Positions 16,870 to 24,072 of a stretch of DNA of 64,000 nt are shown piece by piece. The position numbers and the translations under genes were made by a program. The notes beneath the pieces are model-generated. The model was given only the letters and a program-made list of their open reading frames with translations. It made no database searches and was not told the DNA's origin. The first letter of the stretch is position 1. Each line of letters begins with the position of its first letter. Source of the stretch: Bacillus sp. 03113 (GTDB taxonomy: Bacteria; Bacillota; Bacilli; Bacillales; Cytobacillaceae); contig NZ_VATK01000012.1 of assembly GCF_006546985.1 (NCBI RefSeq), positions 62,001-126,000 of the forward strand. The letters are read 5' to 3'.

Positions 16870-17727
16870 CTATTTTTTTGTAAAACCAAGTAATACCCCT
16901 CCGATAATAATCAAAATACACCCGACTATGACAAATATAACCTGTTTTTTCGATTTTTTTTCACCAAGAAAGAACACTCCGCCTAATGTTGAAATAATAA
17001 TTCCTGTCTGTGAAAGAGAATAGCTTGTAGCAACACCGATTTTTGGAAGGGAAAGAAGTAACCCCAAATTTCCAATCCCCCACCAAATCCCTGCAATTAT
17101 ATTTCTCGCTGCATATTTATTAAAAGGCTTATGTTGATATGTAAGAACAATTGAACTAATAACGATTCCAATAGATTGAGGCATAATTGCAGACCACCCG
17201 TCGATTTTATACCAACGAATAATGATCACATATATAAGATAGCCAAGAGTTGACAAAAGAAGGGTGAGAAAACCTTTTTTATTATTTTTTCCATTTTTTT
17301 CACTGCTCTTATTCTTATCCTCTAGTACTGTAAAAACAACCCCTATAATAATGAAGAGAATAGAAACTGTTCCTATTAAAATAGTGGTCCATTGTGACCA
17401 TTCCTTAAAGATTATTACACCAACTAATGCGGTTGAAATTAGCTGCATCCCGGTAGAGAGGGGGACCGTTCTTGAAACCCCTAGGTACTTAACACTAGCC
17501 AGTTGATTGCGTTGCCCAATAGCCCAAAACATCCCTGAAATAATCCCTACCATCCAAATGGTGGGAGTGAGGGAAGGTGAAGTAACAAAAAATACTCCAA
17601 TTGAAAAGATTATAGCGCCAAAGGCAGTACCGAGTAATTGACTAAACGCATCCCCTCCAAGTTTTACATTTAGAAAAATGATACTTCCCCAACATATTGC
17701 TGGAATAAGTGCTAATAAAAGTTCCAT
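16870..17727 (-). CDS. glcU: glucose uptake protein GlcU (GRP family)
   Basis: The 285-residue protein has about ten membrane helices in the DMT-like GRP fold: PAICWGSIIFLNVKLGG at the N terminus, WAIGQRNQLASVKYLGVSRTVPLSTGMQ near residue 70 and a mirrored half ending in GGVFFLGEKKSKKQ. It imports glucose, probably with a proton. The glcU-gdh order with an 18 bp gap matches the forespore glucose uptake/oxidation operon of Bacillus. The ribosome site is weak (AGTAGGACAGTAATG). TGAAT-containing sequences upstream were examined for a SigG promoter, but no convincing pair was found, so expression timing is inferred from the family only. Confidence 0.92.
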   Translation of the reverse strand: MELLLALIPAICWGSIIFLNVKLGGDAFSQLLGTAFGAIIFSIGVFFVTSPSLTPTIWMVGIISGMFWAIGQRNQLASVKYLGVSRTVPLSTGMQLISTALVGVIIFKEWSQWTTILIGTVSILFIIIGVVFTVLEDKNKSSEKNGKNNKKGFLTLLLSTLGYLIYVIIIRWYKIDGWSAIMPQSIGIVISSIVLTYQHKPFNKYAARNIIAGIWWGIGNLGLLLSLPKIGVATSYSLSQTGIIISTLGGVFFLGEKKSKKQVIFVIVGCILIIIGGVLLGFTKK

Positions 17728-17948
17728 TACTGTCCTACTTTCTTGAAATAATTTACTATTTAAGCAAGTGGGTATTCAACGTATATTGAAAATATCTTAC
17801 ATGATTCATTAAGTTGATAAAACTTTAAATAAATAATGGGAAAAAAAGTTATATGATTTAGTTTTATATAAAAAAGAATTTTTTATCCATATAGCTAAGA
17901 TTGAAAGGGAAAGTTTAGATAAAAAACTCATGTTTTGCTAAATTTTTT

Positions 17949-17974
17949 TGAACGATTTCTTTTTCCTATACGTC
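17949..17974 (+). promoter_or_regulatory. SigY-type autoregulatory promoter
   Basis: TGAACG (17949-17954) and CGTC (17971-17974) are separated by 16 bases. From memory this is the motif recognised by the ECF factor SigY in front of its own operon. Its position, about 40 bases before the assigned sigY start, also rules out the longer frame beginning at 17935. Confidence 0.75.
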
Positions 17975-18012
17975 TTATTACTGAAATGCAGATAGAAAGC
18001 AGGTGCATCCTT

Positions 18013-18546
18013 TTGAATGTGGAAGATGAGAAAACGCTGATTACAAAAGCTAAAAACGGGGATGATGCCGCGTTTACACAGTTGTTTCAACAGCATTATT
18101 CTTTTTTATATAAATATTTGATTAAACTAACGATGAATAATGATCTTGCAGAAGATTTGATTCAGGAAACAATGTTAAAAGGATATGTAAATATTCAGCA
18201 ATTTAATGGAAGTTCTAAATTTTCAACTTGGTTGATCTCTATCGCCTCTCGCCTATTTATTGATCATCAACGAAAAAGGAATAGAGAAAAAAAGTGGTTC
18301 CAAGAAGCAATAGAAACGTTTTCAAGAAAGCTAGAATGGGATTTAGCAATAAAGGGGTATGAGTGGAATGAGATTTTACATTTGTTCAATCACTTAAATG
18401 CTGAGACGCGTTCCTCGATACTGTTAAGACATTATTATGGGTTTACATATGCTGAAATTGCTCAAATCCTTCAGATTAAGGAAGGAACAGTTAAATCACG
18501 TGTCCACCATGGACTAAAAGAAATTCGAAAGGAGTGGGCTAAATGA
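18013..18546 (+). CDS. sigY: ECF sigma factor SigY
   Basis: The 177-residue ECF sigma factor has region 2 (about 10-80: [51 protein letters not shown]) and region 4 (about 115-170: [36 protein letters not shown]). It directs RNA polymerase to its own operon. The frame is open upstream to a TTG at 17935, but the TGAACG-N16-CGTC promoter lies inside that extension. The TTG at 18013, with AAGCAGGTG upstream, or the GTG at 18019, is therefore the start. Length then matches B. subtilis SigY. The stop overlaps the next ATG (ATGA). First gene of an intact six-gene sigY-yxlCDEFG operon. Confidence 0.9.
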   Translation: MNVEDEKTLITKAKNGDDAAFTQLFQQHYSFLYKYLIKLTMNNDLAEDLIQETMLKGYVNIQQFNGSSKFSTWLISIASRLFIDHQRKRNREKKWFQEAIETFSRKLEWDLAIKGYEWNEILHLFNHLNAETRSSILLRHYYGFTYAEIAQILQIKEGTVKSRVHHGLKEIRKEWAK

Positions 18547-18875
18547 TCGATGAGAATGAAAAGGAGATTGCTTCGATCTTAAATATTGAATTATCAAAAG
18601 TAGACGAAAAGCTTGAGCCTCAAATACCGACTACAAATGAGCTGCATCAATTATTGATGCAATTGAAAGAAACTCGGAAAAAGGCATTTCGAAAAGAACT
18701 TGGATGGTTTTTATTCTCCGCTATCTTTATTCTTTCCTTCTATGTGATGATGGCTGCTAAGAACCCAATTATATTTATTACCGTTCAAGTGCTTGCGGTA
18801 ATCGTTATTCCTATTGGTATCTTTATAGAAAAAAGACGGCAAAACCGAAAAGAAGGAGTTGTACGTCTACCATGA
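18543..18875 (+). CDS. yxlC: YxlC, predicted anti-SigY component
   Basis: The 110-residue protein has a soluble N-terminal half (about 1-50) with Leu/Lys-rich helices and two membrane helices (about 55-72 and 77-96: [36 protein letters not shown]). It ends with a basic tail. By position, overlapping sigY with ATGA and yxlD downstream with ATGA, it corresponds to B. subtilis YxlC, which together with YxlD holds SigY inactive at the membrane. Translational coupling with sigY fits an anti-sigma role. Sequence similarity alone is too low to assign it without context. Confidence 0.85.
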   Translation: MIDENEKEIASILNIELSKVDEKLEPQIPTTNELHQLLMQLKETRKKAFRKELGWFLFSAIFILSFYVMMAAKNPIIFITVQVLAVIVIPIGIFIEKRRQNRKEGVVRLP

Positions 18876-19072
18876 ACCAAGAAAAACTTGTTGCGCTAGT
18901 ATTGTTATCACCTATTCTTTTAACACAAAGCATCTGGCTATTCATTGATGCCAAGAAAAAAGGAACTTATGCCTGGTTCTGGGGAATATGGGGATTAATT
19001 CAATTTCCATGTCCAAGTCTTTTTTATTGGCTATTTGTTATTCGTCCTTATAAGAAAAAACAAAAAATGTAA
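18872..19072 (+). CDS. yxlD: YxlD, small membrane protein, negative regulator of SigY
   Basis: The 66-residue protein has two hydrophobic segments (about 6-25 and 34-58) and a Lys-rich C terminus (RPYKKKQKM). Motifs are LTQSIWLFIDAKKKGTYAWFWG and a PCPSLFYWLFV segment. It overlaps yxlC by four bases (ATGA) and is read from the same message. In B. subtilis YxlD is required to restrain SigY. The family is recognised by length, topology and operon position. Confidence 0.85.
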   Translation: MNQEKLVALVLLSPILLTQSIWLFIDAKKKGTYAWFWGIWGLIQFPCPSLFYWLFVIRPYKKKQKM

Positions 19073-19087
19073 AAGGAGTAATGAAGC

Positions 19088-19276
19088 ATGAATGTAAATT
19101 GGGAAATAGTAGCGCCAATTATTGTATTACAGTTAATACTAATGATCAGTGCCTTACTCAGTTTGGTTAAGCAAAGAGAGACGAATGGTCCGAAGTGGCT
19201 CTGGACGATTGTCATCGTATTTCTTACAACCTTTGGACCAATTTTATATTTTATTATTGGAAGAAAAAAAGATTAG
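19088..19276 (+). CDS. yxlE: YxlE, small membrane protein with PLDc_N-type domain
   Basis: The 62-residue protein has two membrane helices (about 6-26 and 38-57) and the PLDc_N-type signature NGPKWLWTIVIVFLTTFGPI followed by YFIIGRKK. It is an accessory membrane protein of the sigY operon; B. subtilis YxlE is annotated as a negative regulator of SigY activity. AAGGAG lies 8 bases before the ATG, and 15 bases separate it from yxlD. Confidence 0.85.
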   Translation: MNVNWEIVAPIIVLQLILMISALLSLVKQRETNGPKWLWTIVIVFLTTFGPILYFIIGRKKD

Positions 19277-19288
19277 TGGAGGAAAGAT

Positions 19289-20179
19289 ATGCTTATAGAA
19301 GTAGAGCAGTTAACTAAAACCTATCATCAACAACATGCTGTGGATCATATAAATCTAAACATACATGAAAACCAATGTGTAGCTTTACTTGGACCGAATG
19401 GTGCAGGTAAAACAACCACCTTAAAGATGCTGTCTGGTCTTCTATCACCTACGTCAGGCAGGATTCAATTTCTTGGGAAATCTAGCATAGATAAGCAATT
19501 TATCGGCTATTTGCCACAGCATCCATCCTTTTGTTCTTGGATGACGGCAGAAGAATATTTATTATTTTCGGGAACACTTTCAAAGCTTACAAAAAAACAA
19601 GTAAAAGAAAAAATGAAGGAAGTTCTACAAATTGTTGGATTGGAGCATGCAAAAAATAAAAAAATCAGTGGTTTTTCTGGGGGCATGAAGCAGCGCTTAG
19701 GACTTGCACAAGCAGTCATTCATGAACCTAAATTTCTAATATTGGATGAGCCCGTTTCAGCACTTGATCCTTCTGGACGCCGAGATGTGTTAAACATAAT
19801 GGATGAACTTAAGAAAAAGATGACCATTCTATTTTCAACCCATGTGCTTCATGATGCTGAGCAGGTGTGTGATGATATTATCATGCTAAAGGATGGCAAG
19901 GTAAAATGGTTTGGGTCACTGCAAAAATTAAAAGAGGCGCATCAGGAAGAAACTTTTCTGTTATCTACTTTTGAGTCTCTTAAACAATGGCTTGATAATC
20001 TCGAATATGTTCAGAATATCACATATTTTCAAACGTCAAAAGCTGAATTTAAGCTTATTGAATCAAAATATCGCAATAGATTGATTGAAGACTGTATAAA
20101 AGCGGGATTGACGATTTTGCATTTTGAACAAAGATCTCAATCTCTAGAGGACGTATATATGGAGGTGATGGGGCAATGA
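19289..20179 (+). CDS. yxlF: YxlF, ABC transporter ATP-binding protein
   Basis: The 296-residue ATPase has Walker A GPNGAGKTTT (about 35), the Q-loop region GYLPQHPSF, signature FSGGMKQRLG (about 130), Walker B FLILDEPVSALDP (about 150) and the H-loop STHVLHDAE. A C-terminal extension of about 80 residues is typical of export-type ABC-2 ATPases. It pairs with the permease YxlG, whose ATG overlaps its stop. Together they form a membrane ABC transporter under SigY control; the substrate is unknown, although maintenance of the SP-beta prophage and toxin-related roles have been linked to SigY in B. subtilis. Confidence 0.9.
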   Translation: MLIEVEQLTKTYHQQHAVDHINLNIHENQCVALLGPNGAGKTTTLKMLSGLLSPTSGRIQFLGKSSIDKQFIGYLPQHPSFCSWMTAEEYLLFSGTLSKLTKKQVKEKMKEVLQIVGLEHAKNKKISGFSGGMKQRLGLAQAVIHEPKFLILDEPVSALDPSGRRDVLNIMDELKKKMTILFSTHVLHDAEQVCDDIIMLKDGKVKWFGSLQKLKEAHQEETFLLSTFESLKQWLDNLEYVQNITYFQTSKAEFKLIESKYRNRLIEDCIKAGLTILHFEQRSQSLEDVYMEVMGQ

Positions 20180-20952
20180 GTCAATTTTTAACTTTGTTTC
20201 AAAAAGAAATAAAGGAGAGCTTTAAAGACGGAAAATTGATCTGGTTACCGATCGTTTTTATGATTCTTGGTATTTCCCAGCCTATTAGTTCCTATTATAT
20301 GCAAGATATTTTAGAAATGTCAGGGAGTCTGCCAAAAGGTACAATCCTTAAATTTCCTAAACCATCAGGAGAAGAAGTTTTAGCACAGGTTTTGTCTCAA
20401 TTTGGTTTGATAGGAACAGCTATAATTGTTTTAAGTGCAATGGGATGTGTTGCTTCGGAACGAAATAATGGTTCTCTTTCGCTCATAATGGCTAGACCAA
20501 TTAGTTCAACACAATACATAACTAGCAAATGGGCATCACAAGCAGCGATTCTGCTAGTTTCCTTCACTCTCAGCTATGGACTGTCCTATTATTACACAAG
20601 CCTATTATTTCATTCTGTCAGCATAGCTCGGTTCTTTTCAAGTCTATTTATTTATAGTTTATGGATTATATTTGTCTTAACGATCACATTATTTTTTGGT
20701 GTTATTTTGAGAAAAGCAGGAGGAATAGCAGGTGCTAGTATTTTGCTAGTATCCGTTCTATCATTAGGAAGTTCACTTTTTTCAAGATACTCAAAGTGGA
20801 GTCCATCACAGGCAAAAAATCAGGCAGTCAGTGTGTTATTGGAGGGAGTATGGGGGGATTCCTTTTTACTTATGCTTATTTCTACAGTTTGTTTTATCTT
20901 TATCCTTCTAATGGGGTCCGTTCTGTTATTTAAACGCTACGAGAGTTATTAA
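20176..20952 (+). CDS. yxlG: YxlG, ABC transporter permease
   Basis: The 258-residue ABC-2 type permease has six hydrophobic segments. The first (about 23-42) follows the N-terminal amphipathic FQKEIKESFKDGK. The block GCVASERNNGSLSLIMARPIS near residue 95 is the conserved coupling region of this family. It overlaps yxlF by four bases (ATGA) and ends the sigY operon. No signal peptide. Confidence 0.88.
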   Translation: MSQFLTLFQKEIKESFKDGKLIWLPIVFMILGISQPISSYYMQDILEMSGSLPKGTILKFPKPSGEEVLAQVLSQFGLIGTAIIVLSAMGCVASERNNGSLSLIMARPISSTQYITSKWASQAAILLVSFTLSYGLSYYYTSLLFHSVSIARFFSSLFIYSLWIIFVLTITLFFGVILRKAGGIAGASILLVSVLSLGSSLFSRYSKWSPSQAKNQAVSVLLEGVWGDSFLLMLISTVCFIFILLMGSVLLFKRYESY

Positions 20953-20976
20953 TGAGAACGAGAATGGTAATAAATA

Positions 20977-21022
20977 GAGGGACTAAAAAGGCGAGATTTG
21001 TCTCTTTAGTCTCCCTATATTA
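20977..21022 (+). terminator. possible bulged terminator hairpin after yxlG
   Basis: AGAGGGACTAAA can pair with TTTAGTCTCCCT with one bulge; the T run after it is poor. Confidence 0.4.
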
Positions 21023-21028
21023 ATAATA

Positions 21029-21406
21029 TTAAGATGCTTTTATATGCTTTTGTCTTTGCCCAACCGCTTCTTTTGTTTTTAAAATAAGAATTGAGCTAAC
21101 GAACCAAACGATGGCTCCAAGTATAATGCTCATCCACCAGTTATGAGTCCACTGGAGTAACAATAATACGGCAATCACACAAACACCACAGCCAATCATC
21201 CCATATACAGAGCCTTGTGCAATTTGTGCTGCCATATTTGATCCGTGTCGAATGCCTACCATCAAGACAGCTACGATCATGACCGCTGGGAAAGCAGCGA
21301 AAATCCCACCAAGCATTTTCCAAGGAATTAAATTAGAAACGACATAGCTTATCATGACGGCAGACCCACCAAATAAAAAGCGTAAAAATAATTCTCGTTT
21401 ATCCAT
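21029..21406 (-). CDS. DUF3147 family membrane protein, second of a pair
   Basis: The 125-residue protein has four hydrophobic segments. The motif FLFGGSAVMISYVV and GGIFAAFPAVMIVAVL near the N terminus is shared with the protein encoded just upstream (21420-21776). The frame is open further upstream, but AAGGAGGGGG six bases before the ATG at 21406 fixes the start, and the 13 bp gap indicates one operon. Function is not known; such small four-helix proteins often work as heteromeric pairs, an inference from the tandem arrangement. Confidence 0.8.
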   Translation of the reverse strand: MDKRELFLRFLFGGSAVMISYVVSNLIPWKMLGGIFAAFPAVMIVAVLMVGIRHGSNMAAQIAQGSVYGMIGCGVCVIAVLLLLQWTHNWWMSIILGAIVWFVSSILILKTKEAVGQRQKHIKAS

Positions 21407-21419
21407 GTTAACCCCCTCC

Positions 21420-21776
21420 TTATGCTGATAATAAAGCAATCATCATTGATACAATAAACCAGCAGCTTAATGAGTATACTAGGCCAAGCTTCCAGCCTTT
21501 TCTCGTACATAAATAACCGACTGCAACTGCGCATAAAATATTAATGGCCATTCCTATAAGAGCTCCTTTAGAAAGGGAGATTGATTTTTCTATTAATTGA
21601 TAGCCAGTTGCATCTAAGTGAATTGTGAGCAGAGCGGCGAGATAAACAGCGGGGAAAGCTGCGAAGATTCCACCAATCTTACTACCTGCTTTTTTGGCAA
21701 TAATGGAACAGGCTAATACTGCCAAGCCTCCAAATAAAAATCGAATCAACATACCGAAAATAGAAATATCGGACAA
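21420..21776 (-). CDS. DUF3147 family membrane protein, first of a pair
   Basis: The 118-residue protein has four hydrophobic segments and the family motif FLFGGLAVLACSII followed by GGIFAAFPAVYLAALL. It is clearly homologous to the downstream gene (shared FLFGGxAV and GGIFAAFPAV), which suggests tandem duplication with division of labour. It begins with TTG, with AGG 5 bases upstream; the internal ATG (MLIRFLF) has no ribosome site. No function is known. Confidence 0.78.
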   Translation of the reverse strand: MSDISIFGMLIRFLFGGLAVLACSIIAKKAGSKIGGIFAAFPAVYLAALLTIHLDATGYQLIEKSISLSKGALIGMAINILCAVAVGYLCTRKGWKLGLVYSLSCWFIVSMMIALLSA

Positions 21777-21912
21777 TTTCCTGGCCTCCTAAATGTGTAC
21801 AAATGAGTGAGTGAAATATGGAAGCATTTTCATGTGTGAAAATACTCACATTTTGTTCTACTACATTCTACTCCTCCTGCCATCATCTTGCCAGTGAATA
21901 AATTGTTAAATT

Positions 21913-21944
21913 TTACGAATTCTTCATTATATAAAAATTCGTAA
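21913..21944. promoter_or_regulatory. TTACGAATT/AATTCGTAA dyad upstream of the exporter leader
   Basis: A perfect 9 bp inverted repeat with a 14-base spacer ends exactly before a TTGACA -35 element (21945-21950; TAGTCT at 21968 is a possible weak -10). It could be an operator for the bmrCD-type operon. Confidence 0.45.
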
Positions 21945-22018
21945 TTGACAATTGTTGGAGGTGATGATAGTCTAAAAAAAGATGGAAAATTAATGAAAAA
22001 GAAAGGGAGGTTACGAAA

Positions 22019-22093
22019 ATGAGAAGCTTTCAATATGTTCTTTTTACTCAAATGAATAATAACGTAACCTATCTGCAAACCTTTCAAATCTAA
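22019..22093 (+). CDS. 24-residue leader peptide of the bmrCD-type operon
   Basis: A short frame starting MRSFQYVLFTQMNNN and ending LQTFQI is preceded by AAAGGGAGG with ideal spacing and lies about 225 bases before the exporter genes. Its ribosome-site region contains GGTTACG (22009-22015) and its codons contain CGTAACC (22063-22069). The terminator downstream starts with GGTTACG again. In B. subtilis the equivalent operon has a leader peptide (BmrB) that controls transcription by ribosome-mediated attenuation in response to ribosome-targeting drugs. This peptide is shorter and its sequence is not obviously related, so the symbol is withheld. Confidence 0.65.
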   Translation: MRSFQYVLFTQMNNNVTYLQTFQI

Positions 22094-22109
22094 CATAGTG
22101 CAATCCAAC

Positions 22110-22147
22110 AGCACAGGTTACGACTATTTCGTGACGTGTGCTTTTTT
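22110..22147 (+). terminator. attenuator terminator T1 of the bmrCD-type leader
   Basis: AGCACAGGTTACG pairs with CGTGACGTGTGCT (one mismatch), followed by TTTTTT. Its left arm GGTTACG is also complementary to CGTAACC in the leader frame, which allows an antiterminator. Confidence 0.85.
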
Positions 22148-22162
22148 GTCTTATTTACATAG

Positions 22163-22193
22163 AGGCATATCGCATGTAGCGGTATGCCTTTTT
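22163..22193 (+). terminator. second terminator T2 of the bmrCD-type leader
   Basis: AGGCATATCGC pairs with GCGGTATGCCT, followed by TTTT. It comes 16 bases after T1. Confidence 0.8.
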
Positions 22194-22227
22194 GTATATA
22201 AATAATCATTATATGGAGGTAGAAAAT

Positions 22228-22287
22228 GTGATTGTAATCAGACGGGAAAGACGAGGCAAATCATTAGTGGAGCTAGAAGGTGGCTAG
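22228..22287 (+). CDS. possible 19-residue second leader peptide
   Basis: The frame MIVIRRERRGKSLVELEGG starts at GTG 22228, 8 bases after GGAGG, and ends 30 bases before the exporter start. It is basic and has no recognised relatives. It lies after both terminators, so it would be translated only in read-through messages and could couple translation to the first exporter gene. It could also be fortuitous. Confidence 0.4.
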   Translation: MIVIRRERRGKSLVELEGG

Positions 22288-22317
22288 TTTGTTTAGATTA
22301 GAGGGGAGAGATACGTA

Positions 22318-24072
22318 TTGTTCTCTGTTTTATGGAAATTACGAGAGTTCTTTACAGAACATTGGAAAAGGTATACAATTGCGATTTCTTTACTCACCAT
22401 TGTAGGGATCATCGAAATCATTCCTCCAAAGCTAGTTGGAATGGCAATTGATGATATTCATCTAAGTACAATGAATGTAGAGCTTTTAATGAAATATTTG
22501 GGTGCATTGACCATGATCATGGTTGTATCATACGGGATCACATATATTTGGATGTACCAATTGTTTGGAGGAGCCTTTATTGTTGAGAGAAAATTACGCA
22601 GTCGTTTTATGAAGCATTTATTAAAGATGACTCCTACGTTTTTTGAACGCAACAGAACAGGGGATCTTATGGCTCGTGTTACAAATGATCTCCAATCCGT
22701 TTCTAATACGGCTGGCTTTGGTGTCCTTACCTTAATTGATTCAAGTATATTTATGTTGACCATCCTTTTCACAATGAGTTTTTTCATTAGCTGGAAGTTA
22801 ACTATTGCTGCGATTATTCCATTGCCAATCATGGCTTGGTTTTTTAAAATTTTAGGTAATCAGCTTCATGTGAGATTTACGAAAGCACAGGATTCCTTCG
22901 GTGAATTAAATGATAAAGTGCTTGAATCAATTTCAGGAGTAAGGGTGATTCGTGCATTTGTTCAGGAGAAGGCTGATCAAAGACGCTTTCATCAAATGAC
23001 TGAAGATGTTTATGAGAAGAATATTTTAGTCGCAAAAATCGATTCTTTATTTGATCCAATGATCAAAATATTAGTTGGTCTCAGTTATCTAATAGGGATT
23101 GGCTACGGAGCTTATTTGGTGTTTAACCAAGAAATAACGATTGGAAATCTTGTTTCATTTAATGTTTACTTAGGGATGCTTATTTGGCCAATGTTTGCGA
23201 TAGGTGAATTAATAAACATTATGCAAAGAGGCAATGCATCCCTTGATCGAGTACAAGAAACATTAGCTTATGAAGAGGATGTAAAGGAAGCTGTTCAACC
23301 CATAAGCATCGATACGCCAAAAGATATATCTTTTCAAACGGTATCCTTCCGCTATCCGTTATCAAAAAATGACAATTTAAAAAATGTTTCCTTACACATA
23401 AAGAGAGGAGAGACATTGGGACTCGTTGGAAAAACAGGGAGCGGGAAAACGACCTTCATTAAACAGCTTTTGAGAGAATATCCATTTGGTGAGGGGAGAT
23501 TAGAGATTAGTCAAGCTCTACTAACTGAACAGCCCATGAAACAAACGAGAAGCTGGATAGGCTACGTTCCACAAGACCATGTCCTATTCTCAAAAACCGT
23601 TCGAGAAAATATTTTGTTTGGAAAGGATAATGCTAGTCAGGAAGAACTGGAAAAAGCGATTGAATTAGCTGACTTTCAAAAGGATATTGAACGGCTTCCG
23701 GAAGGGCTTGAAACACTGGTAGGTGAGAAGGGTATTGCATTATCAGGAGGACAAAAGCAAAGAATATCCATTGCTCGTGCACTTATCCGTCAACCTGAAA
23801 TATTAATTCTCGATGATTCACTTTCTGCTGTAGATGCGAAAACTGAACAAAGGATTATCGCAAACATTCGAAAAGAACGATTTGGAAAAACGACCATTAT
23901 TTCAACTCATCGAATGACTGCTGTACAGCATGCAGAGCATATTCTTGTCTTTGATGATGGGAAAATAGTGGAGCAGGGGAATCATAAAGATTTAATGTCG
24001 CAAAATGGCTGGTATAAAGAACAATTCGTAAGACAACAGGCAAAGTCAGATGTAGAGGGGGTGTTGTCTTGA
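22318..24072 (+). CDS. bmrC: heterodimeric multidrug ABC exporter subunit (BmrC/YheI type)
   Basis: The 584-residue half-transporter has an N-terminal six-helix exporter domain (about 15-300) and an ATPase domain (about 330-570). Walker A is GKTGSGKTT, the signature LSGGQKQRISIARAL and Walker B ILILDDSLSAVD. The residue after Walker B is Asp rather than the catalytic Glu (DDSLS), which marks the degenerate site of a heterodimer. With the next gene it forms a drug exporter like B. subtilis BmrCD. It starts at TTG with AGGGGAG upstream, behind the leader-attenuator, and its stop overlaps the next start. Confidence 0.9.
   Translation: MFSVLWKLREFFTEHWKRYTIAISLLTIVGIIEIIPPKLVGMAIDDIHLSTMNVELLMKYLGALTMIMVVSYGITYIWMYQLFGGAFIVERKLRSRFMKHLLKMTPTFFERNRTGDLMARVTNDLQSVSNTAGFGVLTLIDSSIFMLTILFTMSFFISWKLTIAAIIPLPIMAWFFKILGNQLHVRFTKAQDSFGELNDKVLESISGVRVIRAFVQEKADQRRFHQMTEDVYEKNILVAKIDSLFDPMIKILVGLSYLIGIGYGAYLVFNQEITIGNLVSFNVYLGMLIWPMFAIGELINIMQRGNASLDRVQETLAYEEDVKEAVQPISIDTPKDISFQTVSFRYPLSKNDNLKNVSLHIKRGETLGLVGKTGSGKTTFIKQLLREYPFGEGRLEISQALLTEQPMKQTRSWIGYVPQDHVLFSKTVRENILFGKDNASQEELEKAIELADFQKDIERLPEGLETLVGEKGIALSGGQKQRISIARALIRQPEILILDDSLSAVDAKTEQRIIANIRKERFGKTTIISTHRMTAVQHAEHILVFDDGKIVEQGNHKDLMSQNGWYKEQFVRQQAKSDVEGVLS

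Noticed and set aside
17761-17800. Possible SigG promoter for glcU-gdh (TGAATA/TGAATC with AT-rich downstream boxes)
   Set aside because: No -10 similar to CATACTA at the required 17-18 base spacing.
17935-18012. 26-codon N-terminal extension of SigY
   Set aside because: It contains the TGAACG-N16-CGTC promoter, lacks a ribosome site and is not part of the SigY family length.
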